Positions 42,180 to 53,365 of a stretch of 64,000 nt of DNA are shown one piece after another. Made by a program: the position numbers and the translations under genes. The notes beneath the pieces were generated by a model. That model was not told where the DNA came from, did no database searches, and saw nothing but the letters and a program-made list of their open reading frames with translations. How positions within the stretch are numbered: the first letter of the stretch is position 1; each line of letters starts with the position of its first letter. The DNA lies in contig JACJWR010000002.1 in NCBI GenBank assembly GCA_020637055.1, forward strand, positions 744,001 through 808,000. The letters are read 5' to 3'. The stretch comes from Actinomycetota bacterium. Its GTDB lineage: Bacteria > Actinomycetota > Actinomycetes > S36-B12 > UBA10799.

Positions 42180-43742
42180 TCATTTGCCCAGCATCCGACG
42201 CAACTCCTCGGGAAGCTCCGGCACCGCGGACGGAGTCGCGAGCGGGTCGCGTCCCGGTACGCCGTCGGTCGGTGCGCCGGGCGATGTGAGCGCCGAACCC
42301 GGGGGCGGCTTGCGCGCCATGGCAGCCGCCTCCTGTTGGGCGCGCTTCGCGGGATTGCCGCTACGCCCCTTCTTCCCGCGTCGAGGGGTTCCGCCGGACT
42401 TTCCTCGGGCCTTCTTGCCCCCGCCCGGCATGCCAGGGATTCCAGCACCCACCTGGCGCATCATCTTCTGAGCTTGGGCGAAACGTTCGAGCAGACCGTT
42501 GACCTCGGAGACGTGCACACCGGCGCCCTTGGCCACCCGCGCCCGGCGCGAACCGTTGAGGATGGCGGAGTTGCGTCGCTCCTCGGGCGTCATCGACTGG
42601 ATGATCGCCGCCACTCGGTCGATCTCGCGCTCATCGAGTTGCTCGAGCTGCTTGCGGGCGTCTGCCATGCCCGGCAGCATCCCCATCAATTTGCCGAGGT
42701 TGCCCATCTTGCGCACGGCCTGCATCTGCTCGAGGAAGTCCTCGAGGGTGAAATCCTCCCCGGCGGCGAACTTCGAGGCCATCGCCTCGGCTTGCTCGGC
42801 GTCGAAGGTGCGTTCGGCCTGTTCGATCAGGGTGAGGATGTCACCCATGTCCAGGATCCGGGACGCCATTCGATCGGGGTGGAAGGGCTCGAAGTCGTCC
42901 GGCTTCTCCCCCGTCGAGGCGAACATGATCGGCCTGCCGGTCACTTCCCGCACCGAAAGTGCGGCACCACCGCGGGCATCGCCGTCGAGTTTGGTCAGCA
43001 CGACCCCGTCGAACCCCACCCCTTCGTTGAAGGCGGTGGCGGTGCTGACCGCGTCTTGCCCGATCATCGCGTCGATCACGAGCAGGACCTCGTCCGGATC
43101 GACGGCGTCACGGATGTTCCGAGCCTGGGTCATCAATTCTTCGTCGATGGCGAGCCGGCCGGCGGTGTCGACGATGACCACGTCGAAGCCGGCGTCTTTG
43201 GCGTATTGGACACCGGAGCGTGACACCTCAACCGGGTCGCCGATGCCGTTGCCCGGCTCCGGGGCGTGGATACCGACGCCCACTCGCTGCGCGACGATCG
43301 TGAGCTGATCCACCGCGTTCGGTCGCTGCAGGTCGGCGGCGACCAGCAGCGGACGGTGGCCCTGCTCGTCGAGCCAACGTGCGAGTTTGCCGGCGAGGGT
43401 GGTCTTTCCGGAACCTTGTAGGCCGACCAGCATCAGAACCGTGGGTGGACGCTTGGCGTAGCGCAGTCGACGCGTCTCACCGCCGAGGATCGTGATCAAC
43501 TCTTCGTTGACGATCTTGATCACTTGTTGCGCGGGGTTCAACGCCCCGGAGACCTCCGCCCCGGTGGCACGTTCGCGCACGCGGGAGGTGAACGATCTGA
43601 CGACCGGCAGCGCGACGTCCGCATCGAGCAGGGCGACGCGGATTTCGCGGACGGTCGCATCCACATCGGCCGGTGACAGCCGCCCCTTGCCCCGGAGGTT
43701 CTTGAAGGTGGCGGTCAGCCGGTCAGAAAGCGAATTGAACAC
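42180..43742 (-). CDS. ffh: signal recognition particle protein Ffh
   Basis: 520 residues. The N domain is followed by the GTPase G domain (GLQGSGKTTLAGKLA, DTAGRLAIDEELM, TKLDGDARGGAAL) and the methionine-rich M domain (GNLGKLMGMLPGM, AQKMMRQVGAGIPGMPGGGKK) that binds SRP RNA and signal peptides. A ~75-residue Lys/Arg/Pro-rich tail is extra. Ffh pairs with the receptor FtsY, whose gene in this window appears broken by indels. It lies 56 bp from glnD. Confidence 0.96.
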   Translation of the reverse strand: MFNSLSDRLTATFKNLRGKGRLSPADVDATVREIRVALLDADVALPVVRSFTSRVRERATGAEVSGALNPAQQVIKIVNEELITILGGETRRLRYAKRPPTVLMLVGLQGSGKTTLAGKLARWLDEQGHRPLLVAADLQRPNAVDQLTIVAQRVGVGIHAPEPGNGIGDPVEVSRSGVQYAKDAGFDVVIVDTAGRLAIDEELMTQARNIRDAVDPDEVLLVIDAMIGQDAVSTATAFNEGVGFDGVVLTKLDGDARGGAALSVREVTGRPIMFASTGEKPDDFEPFHPDRMASRILDMGDILTLIEQAERTFDAEQAEAMASKFAAGEDFTLEDFLEQMQAVRKMGNLGKLMGMLPGMADARKQLEQLDEREIDRVAAIIQSMTPEERRNSAILNGSRRARVAKGAGVHVSEVNGLLERFAQAQKMMRQVGAGIPGMPGGGKKARGKSGGTPRRGKKGRSGNPAKRAQQEAAAMARKPPPGSALTSPGAPTDGVPGRDPLATPSAVPELPEELRRMLGK

Positions 43743-43798
43743 GTGTGATCCTCACGACGACGACGACTCAAGCCTGCCAGATCGCGCACGTGGGCGCG

Positions 43799-46153
43799 TC
43801 AGCCGTCTGCATCCGCGGGCGTCGCGGCAACCACGAGGGCCTCGCACAAACTGCGCTCCCGGCTCTCCGGCAGACGGCCTCCATCATCGCCCACCAGATA
43901 GAAGACGTCCACCACGTCCGCACCCAGGGTCGCCACCTTGGCGGCGCGCACATGACCGCCGAGGCGGGCGACGGTGGCCAGCAGGCGGTAGAGCAAACCC
44001 GGTGAATCGGCCGCCCGCACCTCGATGACGGTCGCCGTCCGGGAGGCGTCGGGTTCCACCGTCACGCGAGGTGCAGGGGGCTCGAACGCGGTGGGGATCG
44101 ACGATTCGCGGCGGTGCAGACGGTCGTGCAGGGCCAGCGTCCCGGCGAGGACGCGACGCAAGTCGACCGCGATCCGGTGGGCGTCCGGGACGTCGCCGAA
44201 GGCCGGAGTCACCCGCCACGTGCTGACGGACCGCTCGTCGCCCATCGACGCCCTGGCCTCGATGACCGCGAGTCGATGCAGGGCCAGCACTCCGGCGATA
44301 TCGGCGAGTTCGGCCTTCGGAGCCCCGATCACGAGTTCTTCCAACCCCCCGCGTTCGTCGCGCAGCACCACCACATCCTCGGCGGCCAACGCCACCGACT
44401 CCGCCTCCGAAGGCACCGGGATGCCGACGTCCGGGCGTCCGGCGAAGACCGCCGCCACGTGCTCGGCCAGGGAATCGACGAGTGCGGCCTTCCACGGGCT
44501 CCACGCCGCCGGGCCAGTCGCCTCCGCGTCCGCTTTGGTCAGCGCCCAGAGCATCTCCAACTGATCGGGGCTGCCCACGGCTTCCGCCACCATGGCGACG
44601 GTATCGGCATCGTGGATGTCCCGACGGGTGGCGGTATCGGCAATCAGCAGGTGTTGGCGGACCAACTGCTCGATCGCCTTCGCATCCTCGCCGGTGAAGC
44701 CCATCCGCGGCAGCATGCTCGCGACGATCTCGGCGCCGACTTCGCTGTGCCGGGCCGCCCCGGCTGGCTTGCCGATGTCGTGCAGCAGCGCGGCGACCAG
44801 CAACAGGTCGGGCCTGGCCACCTCTCGTGCGTAGGCCGCTGCCTTCATAGTGGTCTCCAGCGCATGCCGATCCACCGTGTGCACGTGTACCGGATTGTGC
44901 TGCGGTGCACTGCGGGACGGCTCCCACTCCGGGAGCAGACGAACGATCAGGCCCTCTTGGTCGAGGGACTCCCACACCGGGAGCAGCCCTCGACCAGCGC
45001 CGATGAGGCCGACGAAGTCGTTGCGCATCGCGTCGGTCCAGCGCGCCGGCATCGGGCCGGAAGATTCGGCGAGCCGTCGCACGGTGGCCGGAGCAACTCG
45101 AAGTCCGGCACGGGCGGTGGCCGACGCCAATCGGAGCATGAGCCCGGGGTCGCGATCCGGGCGTGCATCACGGGCGAGCACCACCTCACCGTCATCGATC
45201 ACCGCCCCGTCGGTGAGCGGCACCCGCTGCGGTGTCCTCGACCGCCCCAACTTCTTCAGGCCGGGTAGCCGCGAGGGCCGACGCAGCCGATCCACCCGGT
45301 GCCACACCATGTCGCAGGCCCAATCGATGGTGCGTCCGGCGGCGGCCACCTCGCGCAGCACGCCATCGCCATCGCCGTTGGGATCGGGCAGGCCCAGCAG
45401 CTCCGCGATCGCGGGTTGCTCCTGGCGGACGAGCTTGTCGCTGGAGCGTCCGGTCAGCGTGTGCAGCGCATCCCGGACATCGAGCAAGAACTCGTACGGA
45501 TCGGCAAGACGAGCCCGTGGGACGTCGGTCACCCAGGACGCCGCGATGGCGCGCATGATGATCACATCGCGGAGTCCACCGATGCTGTCTTTGAGGTCGG
45601 GTTCCTGCAGATAGGCGAGTTCGCCGAAGGTGTTCCGCCGCAGTTCGACCATTTCTCGCAGTTCACCAAGGCGGGACGCGGCCCGGGCACGCCAATCGGC
45701 CAGTGCCGAGGTGCGCAGTCCCACGAGCAGGGAATCGTCGCCCGCCACCGTGCGGGCGTCGAGAAGTCCAAGCATCACCTTGAGGTCGCTGTTGGCCATC
45801 CTGCGCGCCTGGGCGGGGGTCCTCACGCTGTGGTCGAGCCGCAGACCGGAATCCCAGATCGGGTACCACACGGCATCGGCGAGGTCGCCGACCTTGACTC
45901 CCGAACTATGCAGGAGCACCAGGTCGATATCGCTCCCCGGGGAGAGTTCACGCCTTCCGTAGCCGCCGACAGCAACCAACGCCACGCCCTGTGGCGGCGC
46001 AGCCGCGTCGGCGAACAGTTCGGAGACCCACTCGTCGGTGAGATCCGCCAAGGCGTGGCGGCGGGAGGCACCGGGCAGTTGCTGACGAGCGGCGACCAAT
46101 CGCTGACGATCGAGTTTGAAGTCCGCAAGTCGTTGGCGCTGTTCCACTGGCAC
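43799..46153 (-). CDS. glnD: [protein-PII] uridylyl/adenylyltransferase GlnD
   Basis: 784 residues. The nucleotidyltransferase domain has GGYGRRELSPGSDIDLVLLH near residue 65; a GlnD-type middle domain follows. The HD hydrolase domain has HTVDRHALET, LLHDIGKPAG and HSEVGAEI. Two C-terminal ACT domains sense glutamine (the last begins IEVRAADSPGLLYRLLATVA). In actinobacteria this enzyme generally adenylylates PII at Tyr51 under nitrogen limitation. It follows glnK after a 151-bp gap containing a strong hairpin. Confidence 0.94.
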   Translation of the reverse strand: MPVEQRQRLADFKLDRQRLVAARQQLPGASRRHALADLTDEWVSELFADAAAPPQGVALVAVGGYGRRELSPGSDIDLVLLHSSGVKVGDLADAVWYPIWDSGLRLDHSVRTPAQARRMANSDLKVMLGLLDARTVAGDDSLLVGLRTSALADWRARAASRLGELREMVELRRNTFGELAYLQEPDLKDSIGGLRDVIIMRAIAASWVTDVPRARLADPYEFLLDVRDALHTLTGRSSDKLVRQEQPAIAELLGLPDPNGDGDGVLREVAAAGRTIDWACDMVWHRVDRLRRPSRLPGLKKLGRSRTPQRVPLTDGAVIDDGEVVLARDARPDRDPGLMLRLASATARAGLRVAPATVRRLAESSGPMPARWTDAMRNDFVGLIGAGRGLLPVWESLDQEGLIVRLLPEWEPSRSAPQHNPVHVHTVDRHALETTMKAAAYAREVARPDLLLVAALLHDIGKPAGAARHSEVGAEIVASMLPRMGFTGEDAKAIEQLVRQHLLIADTATRRDIHDADTVAMVAEAVGSPDQLEMLWALTKADAEATGPAAWSPWKAALVDSLAEHVAAVFAGRPDVGIPVPSEAESVALAAEDVVVLRDERGGLEELVIGAPKAELADIAGVLALHRLAVIEARASMGDERSVSTWRVTPAFGDVPDAHRIAVDLRRVLAGTLALHDRLHRRESSIPTAFEPPAPRVTVEPDASRTATVIEVRAADSPGLLYRLLATVARLGGHVRAAKVATLGADVVDVFYLVGDDGGRLPESRERSLCEALVVAATPADADG

Positions 46154-46245
46154 GGCTGCTCCAAAGTGAGGGAGGCGGGAATCGGATGAGGGCTGTCGGG
46201 ATGAGCGGGGAAGACTCGTCGACTGCTGGTGCAGACGCCGTCACG

Positions 46246-46289
46246 CGCGGTGGGGCCGGTCGCTCCTATGAGCGTCCGGCCCCACCGCG
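46246..46289 (-). terminator. strong hairpin between glnK and glnD
   Basis: A perfect 14-bp inverted repeat (CGCGGTGGGGCCGG at 46246-46259, complement at 46276-46289) is extended by CGCTC/GAGCG around a CTAT tetraloop. It starts 15 bp beyond the glnK stop. No U-tract on either side. It could terminate or attenuate amtB-glnK transcripts so that glnD is made at a lower level, or stabilise the upstream mRNA 3' end. Confidence 0.65.
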
Positions 46290-46304
46290 TCGGGGATTCT
46301 CCGA

Positions 46305-46639
46305 CTAGAGCGCGTCGGTGCCGCGCTCGCCGGTGCGCACCCGGACCAACTCCTCCACCGGAGTGACCCAGACCTTGCCGTCCCCGATCTTGCCGGTTGC
46401 GGCGGACTTGGCCACCAGGCTGACCACATCGGAGACGTCGGCGTCATCCACCACGATCTCGATCTTCAGCTTGGGGATGAGATCGACGGTGTACTCCGCG
46501 CCCCGGTAGACCTCGGTGTGCCCGCGCTGACGACCGTAGCCGCTGGCCTCGGAAACCGTCAGTCCGTGGATCCCGAAGGTCTCCAGGGCCGACTTCACAT
46601 CGTCGAGTTTGAACGGCTTGATGACTGCGGTGACGAGTT

Positions 46640-46643
<4 letters not shown>
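46305..46643 (-). CDS. glnK: nitrogen regulatory protein PII
   Basis: 112 residues. The T-loop GYGRQRGHTEVYRGAEYTVD carries Tyr51, the site of nucleotidylation, and the C-loop ends VRVRTGERG. It senses ATP/ADP and 2-oxoglutarate and in the GlnK role blocks the ammonium channel AmtB. The start overlaps the amtB stop by 4 nt (ATGA), and AGAGG lies 7 nt upstream. Forms the classical amtB-glnK-glnD nitrogen unit. Confidence 0.97.
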
Positions 46644-47950
<1,307 letters not shown>

Positions 47951-48025
47951 TGTGATTTCCTCCTCGCCCACTGCCATGGACGAGTAAAGATTCACCTGCT
48001 GATGTTGCGTTGCGCTGGCGTTATT

Positions 48026-48041
48026 GTTTCGTGACCGTGAC
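48026..48041 (-). promoter_or_regulatory. candidate GlnR box upstream of amtB
   Basis: Read on the minus strand, GTCAC-N6-GAAAC matches the GlnR half-box pattern gTnAC-n6-GaAAC. It lies about 75-90 bp upstream of the amtB start, and amtB-glnK-glnD is a classical GlnR target. The surrounding sequence has many indels, so spacing to any second box cannot be trusted. Confidence 0.42.
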
Positions 48042-48106
48042 TAACGCCGGGTCTATGCTGCGTCGGTGTTACGTAAATCCCGCTTCACCACGGACGAGAC
48101 CAGCGC

Positions 48107-49328
48107 TCAGTCGAGCAGCGCGTCGACGAAAGATTCGGCCCGAATGGCGCCAGATCGTCCGGCCCCTCCCCGAGTCCGACCAGCTGACCGGTACACCGAG
48201 TTCCCGTTGCACCGCAACGACAATCCCGCCTTTGGCCGTGCCGTCGCTTACTGGGAATGATCCCGGTGACGTCCACCACATCGGCGAAGACCTGGGCCTG
48301 CGTGATTCGTTCTGTCCGCTGGTCGTGGCGCGTCGAGCACCAAGAGTTAATTCCCGCTGACTGGGGCCTGCTTCAACCACCCGGCTTGACTCCGCTGAGT
48401 TCGTCCATCAACCTGACTTTGGTGTGCAAACTGCCGGCGGTGTCGATGATCACCGCATCCGCTCCAGTATCCACGGCATCTTGACCGCGTCGAAGGCGAC
48501 CGCGCCGGATCCGACCCTTCACTGCCTGGCGACCGGTCGCACTGACCTGATCGCCCCAGGTCTGAGTTGTTATGCTGCCGCGGCGCGGAACGTGTCCGCT
48601 GCCCGAGCACGACGGACCGATCCTCCGCCACCAGCAGTCGAGCTGATCTTCCCTGTAGTCATGCCGTCTTGCCGGTGCTGCTGATACCGACCATGAGCAG
48701 GTACCGCGACCGTCGTCCCTTCTGGTGACCAGTGATCGGTCGAGATCGATCGACTCGAAGTGCGGATCAACTCGCGTAGCAGCGACTTGGCGACCGCGGG
48801 GCCGGAGATGCCTCCACCCGCACCCGGGTCCTGAGTCGTCCACCAACTCCTGGTGCGACGCCGAGATCGCTGGAGGATCAGCGTGTCCTCGATCTCCTCC
48901 CAGGCCGCCTCGTCCAGCTGGATCCGAGGTGAGCAGCATCAACAGCGCCTTGCCGAGAGGGCGTTGTTCGACTTTCGCCAAGCGCGCCTTGAGCCTGATC
49001 CACCTGCTGCCGGCCACCGGGGCAGGCGTCTCCAGCTCGGGCGACGGTGCCTCTCCGGCACCGAGGACCCCACCAACGGCCCCCCGCCTCGACCTCGCCG
49101 GGTTCCAGTACCGCCGTGCCTGCATTGGCAGACTGACGTCCTGCACTCCCGTCGCCTGCGTCCTGCGGTTCCGTTAGCGTCGCTGACACCGGGCGCGTGT
49201 AGTCGATTCCTGGCCGCGGCCGACTGGGCGGGAGTTCCGCTGCCGACGAGAGCGACCAGCGCGCGGGTGGCACCGCTACCCACCAACACCGCGGCCAGGA
49301 CTATCAGGATGATGACACCGGGTTCCAC
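48107..49328 (-). pseudogene. ftsY: SRP receptor ftsY, broken by many one-base indels (probably consensus errors)
   Basis: The span is 1222 bp, normal for a ~405-residue actinobacterial FtsY. From the GTG at 49328 comes the membrane-anchor helix VIILIVLAAVLVGSGATRA. Then, in changing frames, follow RLKARLAK (start of the NG domain), a P-loop reading VGISSTGKT, ADTFRAAAA, the intact DTGADAVIIDTAG...LHTKV, VLDATT-GQN, GTAKGGIVVAVQRELGVPV, LVGLGEGPDDLAPF and the end FVDALLD-stop at 48107. FtsY is the essential SRP receptor GTPase, so a real loss is implausible in a genome with intact ffh. The regularly scattered indels continue those of amtB and the end of smc. Confidence 0.85.
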
Positions 49329-49417
49329 GGTGGACGATCTTCCACCCTGGCCTGTCAAGGTCGTGCGCGAGGCCAACGGACCGAGCTGCCAGGGACGGCT
49401 CTGTAGACGCTGGCTGA

Positions 49418-52400
49418 TCACGGGGAAGTGACCCCATCGCGCATCAGACGCCGTAGAGCGCATCGGCGATCTCCATGCTGCGCTTCTGGTGGGTGATCAT
49501 CAGCAGTTGGCTCGTCTCCCGGAGTTCTTCCAGCAGGTCGAGCAAACCGCCCGAGGCTGACATCGTCGAGTGCCGCCTCGACCTCGTCGAGCAGATAGAA
49601 CGGACTCGGCCTCGCCTTGAACAGCGCCACCAGGAACGCGACGGCGGTCAGGGACCGCTCACCGCCGCTGAGCAGGCTGAGGCGCTTGATCTTCTTCCCC
49701 GGCGGACGGGCTTCGACCTCGATCCCGGTGGCGAGCATGTCGGAGGGATCGGTGAGCACGAGTCGTCCTTCACCTCCGGGGAACAGCCTGGCGAATACCG
49801 CCTCGAACTGTTCCGCGACGTCGGCGTACGCCTCGGCGAAGACCTCTCGCACGCGCTCGTCGACGTCGGAGATGATCCCGAGCAAGTCGTCGCGACCACG
49901 CTTGAGGTCCTCCAACTGTTCGGTGAGGAACGCCTGGCGTTCCTGCAGCGCCGAGAACTCCTCCAATGCCAACGGGTTGACCCGACCCAGGGCGGCCAAC
50001 TCCCTATCGGCTTTGCGCGCCCGCGCCTCCTGCTCACTGCGCACGAAGGGGATCGGATCGACCTGAGCCGCCGCGTCGACCTCGTCGGCGTCCGCCGCCG
50101 GGATCGCGGATGGCTCAATCAACTGGTCCGGGCCGTATTCGGCCACCAACGCAGCTGGATCGACGCCGAACTCGACGAGCGCCTTCTCCTGGGCAGCCTC
50201 GATCCGCAACCGTTGTTGCGCCTTGGCCATCTCGTCCCGGTGAACAGAGTCGTTCAGTTTGGTCGCTTCTTCGCTCCAGCTGCGCACGTCCGCACGCAAA
50301 CGACGGAGTTCGGCGTCCCGAGCGGTCCGCTGTTCCTCGAGGGTTGACCGGGCCGCACCCGCTCGCGCCAGCGCCGATTCGATCTCAGGCTCGACGACGT
50401 CCAAGGCCCGCAACACATCGGCGGCTACGGCTGCCGACCGCTCCAACCGGGCTCGCTGCGCCGCGAGGCGCGCCCTCGCTGAGCGTTGCCGCTCGGCAGC
50501 CGCACGCAGTTCGCGGACGCGACGGGCACCGGCCTGTTGGCGTTCCTCCAGGGTGCGCAGCCGCAGCCGCCCCTCCACCTCTTCGGTTCTGGCCTCTTCC
50601 ACTGCCCTCTTGTGCGTTGGTAGATCGCCTTCGCCGGGGTCTGCGGCTTCCGGCTCGGCAACCGCGGCAGCCAACCGGTGTTCGAGTTCGGCGATTCCCT
50701 CTCGGTCGGTCTCGCCGGCCGACGTCGCCGCCGCCAAGGAATGCTCGATTCGGCGCACCTCGGCGTTCGCTGCGTCCACCGCAGACTCCAGCCCGTTCAA
50801 TCGAGCCCGGGCCGCCGCCGCAGCGGCGTCGACCTCACGTAGTTCAGCCAGGGCCTGCTCCTTGGCGCGTCTGGCATCGTCACGTTCAGCGGTCGCGTCG
50901 AGCAATCCGAGCCGGGCATGTTCGCGCCGATCCGCAAGCACCAGCAGTTCGGCTGCCGCTTCGTCGATGGCACCCTGCACTTCGATCAGGCTCTCCACCC
51001 GACCGCCGGCGGCATGCGTCCGACTCACGACCTCGCCGTGGCGCGTCACCGCCGTGACTTCGGCGTCGTTCACCAGCCGCCGGGCGGAGTCCAGATCTTC
51101 GACGATGGCCACGCGTTCGAGGATCGTCACAAGCGAACCGCGAACCCGATCGTCGGCGGTGACGACATCGATCGCGTACACCGCTCCGGGCGGCAGGTCC
51201 GGCCACGGATCACCTCCGGCCGGAGCTGGTGCTCCCCCGACCAGCAGCGACGCCCGCCCTTCGTCGTTGCCCAGGGAACCCAAGGCGGCGGTTGCGCAAT
51301 CAGCATCGGCGACGGCAACCCCGTCCGCCAGAGGTCCCAGGGCCGCTGCGAGGGCCGCCTCATAGCCGTGGGTGACGTGGACCAGTGTCGCGGTGGCACC
51401 GAGCACACCCGCCAAATCCTCCGTAGCGAGGATGGTCGCCGAGGCGTCCTTGCGGTCCAAACCGAGGCGCAACGCCTCAACCCGCGCCCCGAGCGCAGCC
51501 TCCCGTGCCGCGAGGGCGGATTCGTCGGCTCGACACGTCTCCAGCCGCGCCTCAGCCGCCTCCAGCAGTCGCGTCGCGTCGGCCTCGGCCGCCGCCAGAT
51601 CACTGGAATCGAAACCTCCGGCGTCCACCTCGTCCGCGTGAGTCTGGTGCTCGGCGACCGCTTCGGCGTGCCGCTCGTGGGCTTCCTTGAGCGCCTGGCT
51701 CAGCCGGTCGATCTCTGCGCTGCGCGTGTCCGCCCTGGACTTGGCCGCAGCGAGTTCGCCTCGGAGTTTGGCGATGGCATCGCGTCGGGCCGCACGGGCG
51801 CGTCGGGCCGAACTGAGCCGCGCCTCCTCCTCCGACACCGCCCGTTCGGCCGCGAGCCGGCGTAGGTTGGCCGCCGACATCACCTCAGCCGCAGCTGCAA
51901 TCTCCACCTGCAGCGCTTCGCCCTGTGCGACGAGGTCAGCAGCCTGACGCTCAAGTTCGGTCGGATCGGGACCGGAATCGCCGACCACCTCGGTTGACCC
52001 GTGTCGCTCCTTCTCGGCGGCCACCGAGCGCAGCCCCGCGAATCGTTCGCGGATGCTCCTCAGCGCCACGTAGGTCTCCTGGCTGCGGGCGGCAAGCGGC
52101 GCATCTACCGCGATAGCCTCCTCCAGCACCGATTCCCGCTCCCTGGCAACTTCGATCGCACCCTGAACTTCATCTCGGCGAGCCTTCAGGTTGGCCTCGT
52201 CGGCCTCTTCCTTCGCCAACGAACTGGACAGTGACACCACGTCGTCGGCGAGCAGGCGAAGCTTCGCATCCCGGGCATTGGCCTGGATCACCTGTGCCCG
52301 CCGGGCCAGTTCGGCCTGTCGGCCCAGCGGCTTGAGCTGCCGCCGCAATTCGGCGGTGAGGTCGGTCAGCCGCACCAGGTTGGCTGACATCGCGTCGAGT

Positions 52401-52939
52401 TTCCGCAGCGCCTTCTCCTTGCGCTTGCGGTGCTTGAGCACGCCGGCGGCTTCCTCGATGAATCCTCGTCTGCCCTCGGGGCTAGCCTGCAGGATCGCGT
52501 CGAGCTGCCCTTGGCCGACGATGACGTGCATCTCCCGACCGATTCCAGAGTCCGAGAGCAACTCCTGCACGTCCAGCAATCGGCAGGTATCGCCGTTGAT
52601 CGAATACTCGGACCCGCCGTTGCGGAACATCGTCCGGGTGATCGTTACTTCGGTGTAGTCGATCGGCAGGGCACCGTCTGTGTTATCGATCGTGAGGGCG
52701 ACTTCGGCCCGTCCCAGTGGGGCCCGCCCGGACGTACCGGCGAAGATGACGTCTTCCATCTTTCCGCCGCGCAGTGACTTGGCACCCTGCTCGCCCATCA
52801 CCCAGGCGATGGCATCCACCACGTTGGACTTGCCTGAGCCGTTCGGGCCGACGACGCAGGTGATTCCCGGTTCGAACTGCAGCGTCGTCGCCGACGCGAA
52901 GGACTTGAAACCGCGCAGGGTGAGCGACTTCAGATACAC
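49418..52939 (-). CDS. smc: chromosome segregation ATPase SMC (C-terminal ~45 residues frameshifted)
   Basis: 1173 codons as read. Walker A is GPNGSGKSNVVDAIAWVMGE, the ABC signature is LLSGGERSLTAVAFL and Walker B is FYLLDEVEAALDD; two long coiled coils flank a Gly-rich hinge near residues 500-660. After DEVEAALDDV the frame is lost near 49553: the expected L-L-D-L-L-E-E-L...I-T-H-Q-K-R-S-M-E-I-A-D end is present in another frame, so an extra base was inserted, and further shifts occur near 49445 and 49430. The true stop is therefore uncertain. SMC compacts chromosomes with ScpAB. The GTG start has GGAAG 9-11 nt upstream. Confidence 0.93.
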   Translation of the reverse strand: MYLKSLTLRGFKSFASATTLQFEPGITCVVGPNGSGKSNVVDAIAWVMGEQGAKSLRGGKMEDVIFAGTSGRAPLGRAEVALTIDNTDGALPIDYTEVTITRTMFRNGGSEYSINGDTCRLLDVQELLSDSGIGREMHVIVGQGQLDAILQASPEGRRGFIEEAAGVLKHRKRKEKALRKLDAMSANLVRLTDLTAELRRQLKPLGRQAELARRAQVIQANARDAKLRLLADDVVSLSSSLAKEEADEANLKARRDEVQGAIEVARERESVLEEAIAVDAPLAARSQETYVALRSIRERFAGLRSVAAEKERHGSTEVVGDSGPDPTELERQAADLVAQGEALQVEIAAAAEVMSAANLRRLAAERAVSEEEARLSSARRARAARRDAIAKLRGELAAAKSRADTRSAEIDRLSQALKEAHERHAEAVAEHQTHADEVDAGGFDSSDLAAAEADATRLLEAAEARLETCRADESALAAREAALGARVEALRLGLDRKDASATILATEDLAGVLGATATLVHVTHGYEAALAAALGPLADGVAVADADCATAALGSLGNDEGRASLLVGGAPAPAGGDPWPDLPPGAVYAIDVVTADDRVRGSLVTILERVAIVEDLDSARRLVNDAEVTAVTRHGEVVSRTHAAGGRVESLIEVQGAIDEAAAELLVLADRREHARLGLLDATAERDDARRAKEQALAELREVDAAAAAARARLNGLESAVDAANAEVRRIEHSLAAATSAGETDREGIAELEHRLAAAVAEPEAADPGEGDLPTHKRAVEEARTEEVEGRLRLRTLEERQQAGARRVRELRAAAERQRSARARLAAQRARLERSAAVAADVLRALDVVEPEIESALARAGAARSTLEEQRTARDAELRRLRADVRSWSEEATKLNDSVHRDEMAKAQQRLRIEAAQEKALVEFGVDPAALVAEYGPDQLIEPSAIPAADADEVDAAAQVDPIPFVRSEQEARARKADRELAALGRVNPLALEEFSALQERQAFLTEQLEDLKRGRDDLLGIISDVDERVREVFAEAYADVAEQFEAVFARLFPGGEGRLVLTDPSDMLATGIEVEARPPGKKIKRLSLLSGGERSLTAVAFLVALFKARPSPFYLLDEVEAALDDVSLGRFARPAGRTPGDEPTADDHPPEAQHGDRRCALRRLMRDGVTSP

Positions 52940-52999
52940 GGGCGCAACTTCCGGCTATGGGACTCGTCAAAGGCGAGGGTAGTCGTTGCCCCGGAAGGA

Positions 53000-53176
53000 T
53001 CAGGCGAGGGCCGCGCGCTCCTGCGCCACCTGGGACAGTTCCGCCTCCAAAGCCAGCTCGGACGCCGCCCGCAAAGTCGCCACCTCTGCCTCGAGTTCGC
53101 TCACCCGAGCGCGCAGGGACGCCAACTGGGCTGCGGTGATCGGGTCGACGGGGGCGGCGAAGAGGGCGCGGGCCAT
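53000..53176 (-). CDS. small coiled-coil protein of unknown function
   Basis: 58 residues. The ATG at 53176 has AGGAG 5 nt upstream. After a short N-terminus (ARALFAAPVDPITAAQ) nearly the whole chain is a heptad-patterned Ala/Leu/Glu helix (LASLRARVSELEAEVATLRAA), so a short coiled coil is expected. No membrane segment or signal. It lies between mutM and smc, 60 bp from smc. An AT-rich hexamer TATATT (53291-53286 on the minus strand) could be its -10, giving a ~100-nt leader. I do not recognise a family. Confidence 0.6.
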   Translation of the reverse strand: MARALFAAPVDPITAAQLASLRARVSELEAEVATLRAASELALEAELSQVAQERAALA

Positions 53177-53365
53177 GACAACTCCTGTGCAATAGCGATG
53201 GCGGTTGGGGAGCGGAAAGGTGGGGCGCCGACCAGGCGGTCGCAAGACCTGCCGGTGGGGCGCCGAGTCATTCCGCAACAGTTCGAATATATCCGCGATC
53301 CACATTGATCAGACATCGACCCGCACAGTGTGAGGGATACCACCTGCGGCGAGGTAGGTGCCGGC

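Noticed and set aside
48373..49146. A 257-codon open frame within ftsY that could be annotated as a hypothetical protein
   Set aside because: It contains ftsY fragments (RLKARLAK, IIDTAG, LMDEL) separated by out-of-frame sequence, so it is a product of the indel patch.
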